Shown: in pieces, positions 1 through 8,425 of the stretch
How positions within the stretch are numbered: the stretch's first letter is position 1
Layout of the letters: every line of letters starts with the position of its first letter
Source: Sphingobacterium sp. SRCM116780
Lineage (GTDB): Bacteria > Bacteroidota > Bacteroidia > Sphingobacteriales > Sphingobacteriaceae
Length of the DNA stretch: 64,000 bases
Direction of reading: 5' to 3'
Assembly (NCBI RefSeq): GCF_021442025.1
Contig: NZ_CP090446.1
Location: forward strand, 2,914,001-2,978,000
Notes under the pieces: generated by a model
Told to the model about the DNA's origin: nothing
Databases searched by the model: none
The model's input: only the letters and a program-made list of their open reading frames with translations
Translations under genes and position numbers: made by a program

Positions 1-518
1 TAACCTCTTTGTTCTAAAGCTTTTACTAAACCTGAAATTGTATTTCCACCCGATTGAAGAGCTGAAATAACATTCTTCGCAGGAGATTCCAATGCAGCGA
101 TAACGTCAGCGATGAGTTCATTTTTAGATTTAAGACTCACTAACGCTTTCAATTGATTGTCACCTACAAATGCAGTTTCTTGGATATAAGCAGCTTTTAA
201 CAAAGGTTTATCACCTTCTTTACGTAAAGCTTGAATTAATTTTGCTGGAGCATTTGCAACTTCAGAGAACATCATTGTTGACGCACCTTTCAATGCTCCT
301 ACGATTTCTTCTGAATCAATGCCAGCTTCAATTAATGCCTTTTTGATTAAAGTGTTCTTAACAGCTTTAATTTCAATATCACTTTCGAAACATTTGCGAC
401 GAATGCCATTCACTTTTTCTACCGATAATTCAGAAGTGTCAGTAATATAGAAATTACCGTAAGATTTAATCTGCTCGGCCAAAGCTTGAACAATTTCTTG
501 TTTTTCTTCTTTTCTCAT
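1..518 (-). CDS. rplJ: 50S ribosomal protein L10 (3' end cut by window edge)
   Basis: L10 is the stalk-base protein of the large ribosomal subunit that anchors L7/L12 dimers. Translating the minus strand from the ATG at 516-518 gives MRKEEKQEIV followed by an L10-like sequence ending ELIADVIAAL...LVKALEQRG. The reading frame reaches the first base of the window inside a codon starting TA, so only the last base of a probable stop is missing. It starts two bases after the rplA stop, as expected for the rplK-rplA-rplJ(-rplL) operon. rplL would lie just outside the window. The identification is by sequence recognition and gene order. Confidence 0.93.
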   Translation of the reverse strand, partial: MRKEEKQEIVQALAEQIKSYGNFYITDTSELSVEKVNGIRRKCFESDIEIKAVKNTLIKKALIEAGIDSEEIVGALKGASTMMFSEVANAPAKLIQALRKEGDKPLLKAAYIQETAFVGDNQLKALVSLKSKNELIADVIAALESPAKNVISALQSGGNTISGLVKALEQRG

Positions 519-520
519 GA

Positions 521-1219
521 TTAAATACCCGCTACTGATTTAGTTTCAACATGAATACCAGGACTCATAGTTGCTGAAATGTGAATGCTTTTAAAGTATG
601 TTCCTTTAGCTGCAGACGGTTTCAAACGAGAGATAGTTTGTAATACCTCTAATGCGTTTTCATAAATTTTGTCTGCATCGAACGACGCTTTACCAACTGA
701 AGTATGGATGATACCAGTTTTATCAACTTTGAAATCAATCTTACCGCCTTTAACATCTGTTACAGCTTTACCTACTTCTGTAGTTACTGTACCAGTTTTA
801 GGATTTGGCATTAAGTTTCTTGGACCTAAAATACGACCCAATTTACCTACTTTAGCCATCACACTAGGCATTGTAATAATGATATCAACGTCAGTCCAAC
901 CGCCTTCAATTTTACTGATATACTCATCTAAACCTACGAAGTCTGCTCCTGCAGCTTTAGCTTCTTCTTCCTTATCAGGAGTACATAAAACTAAAACACG
1001 TACAGTTTTACCAGTTCCGTGAGGTAAAGTTGCAATACCACGAACCATTTGATTTGCTTTACGGGGATCTACGCCTAAACGAACGTCGATATCCACAGAA
1101 GCATCGAATTTGGTCAATGAGATTTCTTTAACTAAAGCCGCAGCTTCTTTTAAAGAGTATGCTTTACCAGCTTCAATTTTGGATAGTGCCGCTTTTTGAT
1201 TTTTTGTTAATCTAGCCAC
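521..1219 (-). CDS. rplA: 50S ribosomal protein L1
   Basis: L1 (232 aa, normal length) binds 23S rRNA at the mobile L1 stalk and in many bacteria represses its own operon by binding the mRNA leader. Hallmarks seen are the N-terminal [12 protein letters not shown], the [18 protein letters not shown] stretch near residue 125-145, and a C-terminal [15 protein letters not shown]. It lies 22 bp after rplK and just ahead of rplJ on the same strand, so co-transcription is very likely. Confidence 0.97.
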   Translation of the reverse strand: MARLTKNQKAALSKIEAGKAYSLKEAAALVKEISLTKFDASVDIDVRLGVDPRKANQMVRGIATLPHGTGKTVRVLVLCTPDKEEEAKAAGADFVGLDEYISKIEGGWTDVDIIITMPSVMAKVGKLGRILGPRNLMPNPKTGTVTTEVGKAVTDVKGGKIDFKVDKTGIIHTSVGKASFDADKIYENALEVLQTISRLKPSAAKGTYFKSIHISATMSPGIHVETKSVAGI

Positions 1220-1241
1220 TTTTCTTAAATTGATTTCTTAA

Positions 1242-1685
1242 TTAATTGTTCCAAGGAGCATTACCTGCAACGGTAATACCCATACTACGTGCTGTCCCAG
1301 CTACCATTCTCATAGCAGCATCTAAAGTAAACGCGTTTAAATCTACCATTTTATCTTTGGCAATAACTTCTACTTGTTCCCAAGTAACTGAAGCTACTTT
1401 TTTACGGTTAGGCTCACCTGAACCGCTTTTCAACCCTGCAGTTTCTTTCAATTGAATAGCAACTGGTGGAGTTTTAATGATAAAATCAAAAGATTTATCA
1501 GCGTAAACTGTAATGACAACAGGTAATACTTTTCCTGGTTTGTCTTGCGTACGGGCATTGAACTGCTTACAGAAATCCATGATATTCACCCCTTTAGCAC
1601 CTAATGCAGGTCCTACTGGAGGTGAAGGATTCGCAGCTCCGCCTTTAACTTGTAATTTTACTAACGCACTGACTTCTTTTGCCAT
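1242..1685 (-). CDS. rplK: 50S ribosomal protein L11
   Basis: L11 (147 aa) forms the GTPase-associated centre with 23S rRNA and contacts elongation factors. The N-terminal [20 protein letters not shown] and the C-terminal rRNA-binding domain ([12 protein letters not shown], ending [12 protein letters not shown]) are clear. It is the first gene of the rplK-rplA-rplJ unit. A Bacteroidota-type promoter about 110 bp upstream and a terminator behind nusG separate it from secE-nusG. Confidence 0.97.
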   Translation of the reverse strand: MAKEVSALVKLQVKGGAANPSPPVGPALGAKGVNIMDFCKQFNARTQDKPGKVLPVVITVYADKSFDFIIKTPPVAIQLKETAGLKSGSGEPNRKKVASVTWEQVEVIAKDKMVDLNAFTLDAAMRMVAGTARSMGITVAGNAPWNN

Positions 1686-1794
1686 CTTGTTTTGAATTAA
1701 ATTATTAAATGTTTGTTAGTAAGTTGGAAGCAAATAACGTAACATTTATTATTTCACATCGTGGCAAACTTTCGTTTCACCACTAAATGAGGTG

Positions 1795-1828
1795 CAAAGA
1801 TATATAGAAAATAAACGAAATGCAAATT
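1795..1828 (-). promoter_or_regulatory. Promoter of rplK-rplA-rplJ
   Basis: On the minus strand TATCTTTG (1795-1802) matches the Bacteroidota -7 consensus TAnnTTTG. A TTG-containing -33 element lies about 20 bp upstream near 1823-1828. The predicted transcript has a leader of roughly 105 nt before rplK, long enough for autogenous control by L1, although I did not identify a specific L1 site. Confidence 0.7.
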
Positions 1829-1840
1829 TTTTACAACATA

Positions 1841-1873
1841 AAAAAGAGCAAAGGTTAAACTTTGCTCTTTTTT
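1841..1873 (-). terminator. Terminator after nusG
   Basis: A 13-bp stem (AAAAAGAGCAAAG with CTTTGCTCTTTTT) and a 6-nt loop lie directly after the nusG stop, with U-rich flanks on both strands. It separates secE-nusG from the rplK operon. Confidence 0.85.
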
Positions 1874-1874
1874 A

Positions 1875-2420
1875 TTATTCTTTTTCTACTTGCATGTAGT
1901 TTAATTCCAATGGTGTCTTTCTTCCGAAAACTTTCACCATTACGATTAATTTTTTCTTGTCTTCGTGGACTTCTTCAATTTCACCTGTAAAACCATTAAA
2001 TGGACCGTCATTCACCTTCACGGTCTCACCAACATAATATGGTACATTAATAGTCTCACCTTGTTCAGCCATCTCATCTACTTTACCTAGAATACGATTA
2101 ACTTCTGCTTGACGTAATGGAATTGCATTCCCAGCTTTATCTCCCAAGAAACCAATAACACTATTAACTCCTTTGATAATATGTTCCAACTCACCATCTA
2201 AGGCTGCTTCCAACAAAACATATCCAGGATAATAATTGCGTTCTTTAGCAACTTTTTTTCCATCACGCATTAAATAATACTTTTCCATAGGAATCAACAC
2301 TTGTGTTACCAAATGCTCAATTCCTAAACGGCTAACTTCGGCATCTATATATTGCTTTACCTTCTTCTCCTTACCACTCACAGCACGAACTACGTACCAT
2401 TTTAAACTTTGATCTGCCAT
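1875..2420 (-). CDS. nusG: Transcription termination/antitermination factor NusG
   Basis: NusG (181 aa) binds RNA polymerase through its N-terminal NGN domain and couples it to Rho or ribosomes through its C-terminal KOW domain. The start reads KWYVVRAVSGKEKKVKQYI. The NGN domain includes YYPGYVLLEA, and the KOW stretch is VGETVKVNDGPFNGFTGEI near residues 128-148. It follows secE by 18 bp, the standard secE-nusG pairing. Confidence 0.97.
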   Translation of the reverse strand: MADQSLKWYVVRAVSGKEKKVKQYIDAEVSRLGIEHLVTQVLIPMEKYYLMRDGKKVAKERNYYPGYVLLEAALDGELEHIIKGVNSVIGFLGDKAGNAIPLRQAEVNRILGKVDEMAEQGETINVPYYVGETVKVNDGPFNGFTGEIEEVHEDKKKLIVMVKVFGRKTPLELNYMQVEKE

Positions 2421-2438
2421 AAATAATATTTGATGAAA

Positions 2439-2633
2439 TTAAGAAGCAATACCGTACAACAACTCCAATACGTTACTTGAAGCCTTATCCATTACAAAAA
2501 CTAATAATGCGATAATAAGAGAAGCAACAAGTACAATTACAGCGGAACTTTGCAATTGAGCCCAAGTAGGCCAAGTAACCTTCTCTGTAATCTCGACATA
2601 AGAGTCTTTAAAAAAATCAAGTACTTTTGCCAT
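2439..2633 (-). CDS. secE: Preprotein translocase subunit SecE
   Basis: SecE is the small clamp subunit of the SecYEG channel. This 64-aa protein has the short amphipathic helix with EKVTWPTWAQLQSS and one membrane span (AVIVLVASLIIALLVFVMD), normal for single-span bacterial SecE. The ATG at 2631-2633 was chosen because a longer in-frame opening would run toward the adjacent tRNA-Trp; MAKVLDFFKDSYVE is the typical N-terminus. Confidence 0.95.
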   Translation of the reverse strand: MAKVLDFFKDSYVEITEKVTWPTWAQLQSSAVIVLVASLIIALLVFVMDKASSNVLELLYGIAS

Positions 2634-2652
2634 TTTCAGTTTATTTATTAAG

Positions 2653-2723
2653 CACGGGAACAAGGATTCGAACCCTGATCAAAGGTTTTGGAGACCTCTA
2701 TTCTACCGTTGAACTATTCCCGT
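2653..2723 (-). tRNA. tRNA-Trp(CCA)
   Basis: A 71-nt cloverleaf on the minus strand: acceptor ACGGGAA pairs with TTCCCGT, discriminator G, the anticodon loop reads CTCCAAA (anticodon CCA), and the T-loop is TTCGAAT. CCA is not encoded. It sits immediately upstream of secE, a common bacterial arrangement. Confidence 0.96.
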
Positions 2724-2745
2724 GTATTTTCTTATTTTGATGATG

Positions 2746-2777
2746 CAAATATAGTGTTTTAAACTATCCCTCGCAAA
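2746..2777 (-). promoter_or_regulatory. Promoter of tRNA-Trp-secE-nusG
   Basis: TATATTTG on the minus strand (2746-2753) matches the TAnnTTTG -7 box, with TTTG at 2774-2777 about 20 bp upstream as -33. It lies between the tuf terminator and tRNA-Trp, so this unit can be transcribed independently of tuf. Confidence 0.65.
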
Positions 2778-2821
2778 TATTTTTAATCTTTTTTATTGCT
2801 TTTTAATGCCTATTAGGGACT

Positions 2822-2865
2822 GAAAAAATAAGCTAATCAGTATGAACCGATTAGCTTATTTTATA
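2822..2865 (-). terminator. Terminator after tuf
   Basis: A perfect 12-bp stem (AATAAGCTAATC, 2827-2838, with GATTAGCTTATT, 2849-2860) and a 10-nt loop, followed on the minus strand by a T tract. It lies about 20 bp behind the tuf stop. Confidence 0.85.
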
Positions 2866-2885
2866 TTTTATATAATCTTTACAGA

Positions 2886-4070
2886 CTAGATAATTTCAGT
2901 TACCTGACCAGCACCTACTGTACGACCACCCTCACGGATAGCGAAACGTAGACCTTTTTCCATAGCGATAGGAGAGATCAATTTAACAGTGATCGTAACG
3001 TTATCACCCGGCATTACCATTTCAGTACCTTCAGCTAATGAAATCTCACCAGTTACGTCTGTTGTACGGAAATAGAATTGAGGACGGTATTTGTTAAAGA
3101 ATGGTGTGTGACGACCACCTTCAGCTTTTGATAAAACGTAAACCTCAGCTTTGAAATAATCGTGAGGAGTTACTGATCCTGGTTTACAGATAACCATACC
3201 ACGACGGATATCAGTTTTCTCAATACCACGTAACAATAAACCTACGTTATCACCAGCCTCACCGTAATCCAAAATTTTACGGAACATCTCAACTCCTGTT
3301 ACTGTAGATTTTAAGTTCTCAGCACCCATACCTAAGATCTCAACTGGATCTCCAGAGTTGATTACACCTCTTTCAATACGACCTGTAGCAACTGTACCAC
3401 GACCTGTGATCGAGAATACATCCTCTACTGGCATTAAGAAAGGTAATTCAGTTAAACGTGGAGGGATTGGAATGTAGTTATCAACAGCATCCATTAATTC
3501 CATAATTTTTTCAACCCACTCAGGCTCGCCGTTTAAAGCACCTAAAGCTGAACCTTTAATTACTGGAATATCATCACCTGGGTATTCGTAGAATGATAAT
3601 AATTCACGAACTTCCATTTCAACTAAGTCTAATAATTCTGGATCATCAACTAAGTCAGTTTTGTTCATGAAAACAACTAATGCAGGAACACCTACTTGAC
3701 GAGCCAATAAGATGTGCTCACGAGTTTGAGGCATAGGACCATCAGTAGCAGCAACTACGATGATAGCACCATCCATTTGAGCAGCACCAGTAACCATGTT
3801 TTTCACGTAATCGGCGTGACCAGGACAGTCAACGTGCGCATAGTGACGGTTAGCTGTTGAATACTCAACGTGTGCAGTATTAATTGTGATACCACGTTCT
3901 TTTTCTTCAGGAGCAGAGTCAATTGAATCAAATGAACGAGCTTCTGATAGACCTTTGTCTGCTAATACTTTCGTGATAGCTGCAGTTGTAGTAGTTTTAC
4001 CGTGGTCAACGTGACCGATTGTACCAATGTTTAAGTGTGGTTTACTACGGTCAAATTTCTCTTTTGCCAT
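2886..4070 (-). CDS. tuf: Translation elongation factor Tu
   Basis: EF-Tu (394 aa, typical length) delivers aminoacyl-tRNA to the ribosome as a GTP complex. G1 is GHVDHGKTT near residue 19, G3 is [12 protein letters not shown] near 81, and G4 is NKTD near 136. The three-domain layout ends with the conserved [16 protein letters not shown]. It is preceded on the same strand by four tRNA genes, the classic tRNA-tufB arrangement, and is probably co-transcribed with them. Confidence 0.98.
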   Translation of the reverse strand: MAKEKFDRSKPHLNIGTIGHVDHGKTTTTAAITKVLADKGLSEARSFDSIDSAPEEKERGITINTAHVEYSTANRHYAHVDCPGHADYVKNMVTGAAQMDGAIIVVAATDGPMPQTREHILLARQVGVPALVVFMNKTDLVDDPELLDLVEMEVRELLSFYEYPGDDIPVIKGSALGALNGEPEWVEKIMELMDAVDNYIPIPPRLTELPFLMPVEDVFSITGRGTVATGRIERGVINSGDPVEILGMGAENLKSTVTGVEMFRKILDYGEAGDNVGLLLRGIEKTDIRRGMVICKPGSVTPHDYFKAEVYVLSKAEGGRHTPFFNKYRPQFYFRTTDVTGEISLAEGTEMVMPGDNVTITVKLISPIAMEKGLRFAIREGGRTVGAGQVTEII

Positions 4071-4126
4071 GTTTATGCGAATTAGTAATTATAAATATTT
4101 CTCTATTTGTTATACAATGTTGTACG

Positions 4127-4198
<72 letters not shown>

Positions 4199-4291
4199 TT
4201 TCGAAAATTCCATCTACAGATTAATGCCTCCACCTTTAGATATACTATTATCAAAGAAGACAGAGACTAAAAATCAATACTTAAAAATTTG

Positions 4292-4364
4292 AGCGGAAGA
4301 CGAGGTTCGAACTCGCGACCTATAGCTTGGAAGGCTATCGCTCTACCAACTGAGCTACTTCCGC
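4292..4364 (-). tRNA. tRNA-Gly(TCC)
   Basis: Acceptor GCGGAAG pairs perfectly with CTTCCGC. The anticodon stem ATAGC/GCTAT encloses CTTCCAA, giving anticodon TCC. The T-loop is TTCGAAC. It is third in the Thr-Tyr-Gly-Thr cluster. Confidence 0.95.
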
Positions 4365-4422
4365 TTTGCTTGCGATTTTATTTAGATTTTCATCTACTTC
4401 ACAGTACGCAAACTGTTTAGTG

Positions 4423-4503
4423 TGGGGGGAGAAGGATTCGAACCTTCGAAACCGAAGTAACGGATTTACAGTCCGTCCCATTTGACCGCTCTGGAACCCC
4501 CCC
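4423..4503 (-). tRNA. tRNA-Tyr(GTA)
   Basis: A class II tRNA of 81 nt with a run of seven G at the 5' acceptor pairing TCCCCCC, and discriminator A. The anticodon stem ACGGA/TCCGT carries GTA, and there is a long variable arm (ACTTCGGTTTCG region). Confidence 0.94.
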
Positions 4504-4525
4504 ATAACTTGATAAGTTATGTTTG

Positions 4526-4598
<73 letters not shown>

Positions 4599-4766
4599 GT
4601 TTCTATTTAAAAGCTTTTTAATCCCTAAACTTTATTTCTTTTGTTTAGCGAGTGCAAATATCCATTTTAATTTTGATATCTACAAGCTTTTTTTTATTTT
4701 TTTTCACTCTTAAAAGAACTATTCAAACCTTTTCTGTTAGCATTGCTATTTCCTCGTTTGCTGATG

Positions 4767-4796
4767 CAAAGATATACACTAAACCCACATTACAAA
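4767..4796 (-). promoter_or_regulatory. Promoter of the tRNA-tuf operon
   Basis: TATCTTTG on the minus strand (4767-4774) matches the -7 box, and TTG at 4793-4795 is spaced 18 bp away as -33. It lies 170 bp upstream of tRNA-Thr(TGT). The surrounding 4599-4910 gap holds this promoter and the plus-strand one below; I see nothing else in it. Confidence 0.65.
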
Positions 4797-4882
4797 AATA
4801 TTTTTCTAAAAAAAAATAGAGTTTTTCACAACACTACTGATATGCAGATAAATAAATTTTAGTTGAAATATTACAATTTATA

Positions 4883-4907
4883 TTGTTCTTACAAAATTCT
4901 ATCTTTG
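4883..4907 (+). promoter_or_regulatory. Promoter abutting the barrel gene start
   Basis: TATCTTTG at 4900-4907 is a perfect TAnnTTTG -7 box ending three bases before the ATG at 4911. A TTG sits at 4883-4885, a little closer than usual. If transcription starts about four bases after the box, the mRNA begins at the start codon (leaderless). Confidence 0.6.
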
Positions 4908-4910
4908 GCC

Positions 4911-6074
4911 ATGCAAAATCCAGATCAAAACAAGGTGATCAAGATACTCGTTTCCGTGTTATTCATCGTTCTTATCACCTATACGCACATATTAAAAGCT
5001 CAAAATATAATAGAAAAGGTTACAAAAAAAGTCTTTTCTACCGAGCGAGATTCTGCCAGATCTGGTTTTTTTATGATCTTACCTGCTTTCGGATACGCAC
5101 AAGAAACGGGTGTAGAATATGGAATTGCGAGTAATTACAATTTTTATTTAAATAAAAAAGATACCAGTATCAGATCTTCCAACATCTTGTTAATGGGAAC
5201 TTATACTTCTAAAAAACAATCAAACATCAAATTACAAACTGACATATGGACAAGTAATAATAATTACCACATAGTTTCAGAAATCCGCTACCGTAACTGG
5301 CCCTTTAATTTCTATGGTATTGGTATGGATACAAAAAAAATAGATGAAGATTTAATCAGCCAAAAATTGTTTCGTGCTAAAGTCGAGGTTGAAAAGAAAA
5401 TTATCCCTCATTATTATACTGGTGTAAATATCCAATATGATTATTTGCAATTTAGAGACAAAGAAAGTGGAGGTATATTTGATGAGGCATCTTTAATTGG
5501 AAAAAATGGTGGACAACAACTATTAATAGGGATCTCCCAATTATATGATAACCGAAATAATGTGTCTTACACAACAAAAGGTTACTATGCGAGAGCAAAA
5601 TTAGCCTATGCTCCAAAATTGTGGACAAAAGAAGATTTTGAAGGTGGGATTTTTGACACGGACTTACGTGGATTCTTCCCGCTACATCAAAAAGTAACCC
5701 TTGCTGCACAAGCGATATATAGAGCGACTTTTGGAAAAACAATTCCTTTCTATGCATATCGTGATATTGGAGGAGACATGATGATGAGAGGGTATTATAT
5801 CGGTCGTTACAAGGATAAAAATTACTTGGCTTCGCAGGCAGAATTGCGTTATCGTTTTCATCCCAGATTTGGGGTAACTGGATTTGTTGGCCTTGGATCT
5901 GTTTTCTCAAAAGAATATAATGCCCGATTCGTTCCCTCTTATGGGGGTGGTCTTCGTTACTTTTTTAGCCTCGAACACAATAGCAATATTCGTATTGACT
6001 ATGCCTTTGGGGAACAACGTCCTGGAGAGAAAAGGCAATCTGGATTTTATTTATCGCTAAGTGAAGCTTTTTAG
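4911..6074 (+). CDS. BamA/TamA-like (D15-type) outer-membrane beta-barrel protein
   Basis: A 387-aa protein with an N-terminal signal sequence (KVIKILVSVLFIVLITYTH, cleavage probably after LKA) followed by alternating beta strands that end with an aromatic residue (LSLSEAF), as in outer-membrane barrels. MMMRGYYIGRY near residues 287-297 resembles the RGF/Y lid-loop motif of Omp85 proteins. No POTRA domains are present, so it is a barrel-only member. The ATG at 4911 was chosen over a TTG at 4863 because the -7 box lies between them. The natural substrate is unknown. Confidence 0.7.
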   Translation: MQNPDQNKVIKILVSVLFIVLITYTHILKAQNIIEKVTKKVFSTERDSARSGFFMILPAFGYAQETGVEYGIASNYNFYLNKKDTSIRSSNILLMGTYTSKKQSNIKLQTDIWTSNNNYHIVSEIRYRNWPFNFYGIGMDTKKIDEDLISQKLFRAKVEVEKKIIPHYYTGVNIQYDYLQFRDKESGGIFDEASLIGKNGGQQLLIGISQLYDNRNNVSYTTKGYYARAKLAYAPKLWTKEDFEGGIFDTDLRGFFPLHQKVTLAAQAIYRATFGKTIPFYAYRDIGGDMMMRGYYIGRYKDKNYLASQAELRYRFHPRFGVTGFVGLGSVFSKEYNARFVPSYGGGLRYFFSLEHNSNIRIDYAFGEQRPGEKRQSGFYLSLSEAF

Positions 6075-6088
6075 AAAGACTTCTTGAA

Positions 6089-6135
6089 TTTTAATAGATA
6101 AGACAGTCATAAAAACGCTGGCTTGTCTATTAAAA
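6089..6135. terminator. Convergent hairpin between the barrel gene and methyltransferase-like gene
   Basis: Eighteen-base arms (TTTTAATAGATAAGACAG with CTGGCTTGTCTATTAAAA) pair with two imperfect positions around an 11-nt loop. It spans the stop of the downstream minus-strand gene and sits in the 55-bp convergent gap. The T tracts are part of the stem, so terminator function is only probable. Confidence 0.5.
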
Positions 6136-6654
6136 ACGAATTAAAAAATCTTCTTTTCTTTGTCCTTTTCTAAAAAAAACCAATCCAAAATAAAAAAGAT
6201 CAATTGTGACAGTGACGCTGCTGTCTCCTTTTATTCTTTCCCAATTGCTATCCCGTTCCTTAGAAAGATGAGGTTCTTCTATCATCAACAAGTCTTGATC
6301 TCCAATATTATGCAGTACAGCTAAATAGTCTGTATCCGTATCGATATAATGAATAACTCTTTTGCAAGCCATTCCTTTGTGTTGTTCAAATAATTTTTCA
6401 AGATCAGGATGGGTTGATTTTGTCTGTATTTTAAATTCATTAAATGCAAGAGTTTTCAAGAGACGCTCCACAAGCAGATATTTTTTCAAAGATTTATGAC
6501 CAGCTTGTATATAAGTTAACGGCACAGCATTCAATTCCAATTCAGTAGGCTTTTGATAAATGACTTCATCCACCAATTGATAAACAAACGGTGAATGCGT
6601 ACCATGACGACTATGGGAAATTAAATAATGGCGTAAATATTTTAAATAATACAT
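6130..6654 (-). CDS. Degenerate class I SAM-methyltransferase-like protein
   Basis: This 174-aa protein opens with HGTHSPFVYQLVDEVIY and closes with SVTVTIDLFYFGLVFFRKGQ. Both signatures bracket a Bacteroidota family of SAM-dependent methyltransferases of about 220-260 aa. The middle is shorter and lacks the usual motif I (ELGTSLG-type glycine loop) and the DGNH-type motif, so SAM binding is doubtful. The frame is intact and a good promoter lies eight bases upstream, so it may be an expressed non-catalytic relative rather than a pseudogene. The family placement comes from memory of the motifs, not a search. Confidence 0.6.
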   Translation of the reverse strand: MYYLKYLRHYLISHSRHGTHSPFVYQLVDEVIYQKPTELELNAVPLTYIQAGHKSLKKYLLVERLLKTLAFNEFKIQTKSTHPDLEKLFEQHKGMACKRVIHYIDTDTDYLAVLHNIGDQDLLMIEEPHLSKERDSNWERIKGDSSVTVTIDLFYFGLVFFRKGQRKEDFLIRF

Positions 6655-6662
6655 GTCAACTG

Positions 6663-6692
6663 CAAATGTACATAGAGTGATAGAATTTTCAA
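6663..6692 (-). promoter_or_regulatory. Promoter of the methyltransferase-like gene
   Basis: TACATTTG on the minus strand (6663-6670) fits TAnnTTTG, with TTG at 6690-6692 as -33, 19 bp away. Only eight bases separate the box from the ATG, giving a leader of about 5 nt. Confidence 0.65.
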
Positions 6693-6745
6693 CAAGGAGG
6701 ATACCATATTCTATCTTAGTATAGATTTAGTAATGATTTCACTCT

Positions 6746-6808
6746 GTATTAGTAGGGGTTTAGTAGGGATATATCCCTACTAAACCCCTATTAACCCCCT
6801 ACTAATAC
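6746..6808. repeat. Nested G-rich palindrome
   Basis: A perfect 38-bp palindrome (6753-6790, centre 6771.5) is built from TAGTAGGG-like units. Its outer flank GTATTAGTAGGGG (6746-6758) is also repeated inverted as CCCCTACTAATAC (6796-6808), so two alternative hairpins compete. The minus strand carries five G runs of 3-5 within about 60 nt, including ATATAACAGGG just beyond the repeat, compatible with a G-quadruplex. It lies in the 448-bp gap between the kinase stop and the methyltransferase-like start. Its function is unknown. Confidence 0.75.
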
Positions 6809-7102
6809 CCTGTTATATCCCTATTAAATATGAATATGATAATAAGCGATCTTCTATTTGATCAGACTATCATATAGTTCTATTTTTTTAAAAACAAGGT
6901 GTATAAGATACAGCGGGATTAAGTATCCAGTAAGGAATATTTAAAGAATTATTTGGGGTTAGTTGGTTGTTTTTTTGATTTCTTTTCAACTATATTCCAC
7001 ATGGAACATGGCCAAAAAAGCATGAAAAAGAAATTATTATGAGAGATGTATCTTTACGAGATGCTGGTTAGAAATTTGCGGAGAGGATGAAAAAATAATC
7101 GT
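6809..7102. other. Non-coding gap behind the histidine kinase
   Basis: This AT-rich stretch lies downstream of the kinase stop. I found no ORF of useful length, no clear terminator and no second copy of the adjacent palindrome. The 3' end of the kinase transcript is therefore undefined from sequence alone. Confidence 0.5.
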
Positions 7103-8422
7103 TTAAAACTGCAAAACAAACGTACTTCCTTTTCCTTCCTCACTATTGACAAAGATTGTCCCTTTATGGAGTAACATAATTTGTTTACTTAAGGTTAATC
7201 CTACACCTGTTCCTGTTTTCTTTGTTGTAAAAAATGGTGTAAAGATCTGCTCCTGCAGATCAGTGGGTATCCCTACCCCATTATCTTCAATCCTGATTTG
7301 TATTTTACCCTCAACTTCAAGTGCGGAAAGACTGATATAGGCATCATCTCTTATTTTAACCGCATCAATCGCATTGAGCATTAAGTTGATGATCACCTGT
7401 TCGATCAGATTGACATCTGCATGCAAAACCAATCTCGTATTTTTAAGAATAATATCAACATCTACATTTTTCTGAATGAGTGTTGGTTCCAATAGTTGAT
7501 AGATATGTTCAAATAATTGTGCTACATGAATAGGGACGAGTTGAGGTTGATCCACTTTATTAATCATTCGATAACTTTTGGCAAAATGTAAAAGTCCTTC
7601 ACTCCTTCTTTTAATGGTAGAAATACCCACTTTTAGATCTTCAATATCTTCTTGCCCTCTAAAATGATTCAATCGACCATTTAGCGTTTCTGCTAAAGAG
7701 CTAATCGGAGCGATTGAATTCATGATTTCATGTGTCAGTACCCGCAAAAGCTTATGCCAAGCTTTTGTTTCAGTTTCATCCATCGCCTCGTTGATATTCT
7801 GATAAACAACAATTCGAAATACTGCGTCTTGGGTTTCAAAACTCGAACTTTGAATCAATAGCTTAATCTTACCTTTACTAGATTGTACTGATTCCATTTG
7901 CTGTTGTCCCACTTCCAAGTGCATGGTTTTTTCATAAAGTTCTTCATGTTTTTTTTTCAGTGCAGAAATATTTCCTAAGTGAGGCATATGAAACAACTGC
8001 TTAAAGGCATCGTTGACCCACATCACCTTCCCATTTTCCAATTGATAAAAGATAATCGCTGAATTCAACATGTTGATGACCCGATCGAGATACTGATGTT
8101 GGATTTCCTTATCAATACTGATTTCTTTATAGATATCGTTTATCTGGTTGAAGGCTGTGAAAAGTTTTCCCTCAGCCGTTTTTGGATTCTTTACGACAAA
8201 GCGCCTTGTAAAGTCATGATATTTAACAGCCTCAGCAAATTCAACCAATTGCCGAAAGAGCAAGTTAAAATGGTGATAAAGATTATAAGCAAGTGCCAAT
8301 AGGATAATAAAAAATATTGCTGCATAGACATATAAACCTATCATAACGAAATAGGCTGTTATTATACAGAAAAGTAGTACCAATAATAATTTTATTACTT
8401 GTAGCAATCGACCACCTCTCAT
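7103..8422 (-). CDS. Sensor histidine kinase, partner of the sigma-54 response regulator
   Basis: A 439-aa membrane kinase. Two membrane spans (about residues 8-28 and 31-48) are joined by almost no periplasmic loop. A PAS-like segment (about 105-215) follows, then the H box LTHEIMNSIAPI with phospho-accepting His231, the N box EQVIINLMLNAIDA, G1 EDNGVGIP, the F box FTPFFTTK and G2 GTGVGLTLSK. The architecture resembles NtrB-type kinases. It starts 3 bp after the regulator's stop, so the two are co-expressed and the kinase should phosphorylate that regulator. The missing sensor domain suggests it senses within or near the membrane, or through a partner such as the exporter (inference). Confidence 0.9.
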   Translation of the reverse strand: MRGGRLLQVIKLLLVLLFCIITAYFVMIGLYVYAAIFFIILLALAYNLYHHFNLLFRQLVEFAEAVKYHDFTRRFVVKNPKTAEGKLFTAFNQINDIYKEISIDKEIQHQYLDRVINMLNSAIIFYQLENGKVMWVNDAFKQLFHMPHLGNISALKKKHEELYEKTMHLEVGQQQMESVQSSKGKIKLLIQSSSFETQDAVFRIVVYQNINEAMDETETKAWHKLLRVLTHEIMNSIAPISSLAETLNGRLNHFRGQEDIEDLKVGISTIKRRSEGLLHFAKSYRMINKVDQPQLVPIHVAQLFEHIYQLLEPTLIQKNVDVDIILKNTRLVLHADVNLIEQVIINLMLNAIDAVKIRDDAYISLSALEVEGKIQIRIEDNGVGIPTDLQEQIFTPFFTTKKTGTGVGLTLSKQIMLLHKGTIFVNSEEGKGSTFVLQF

Positions 8423-8425
8423 CGC

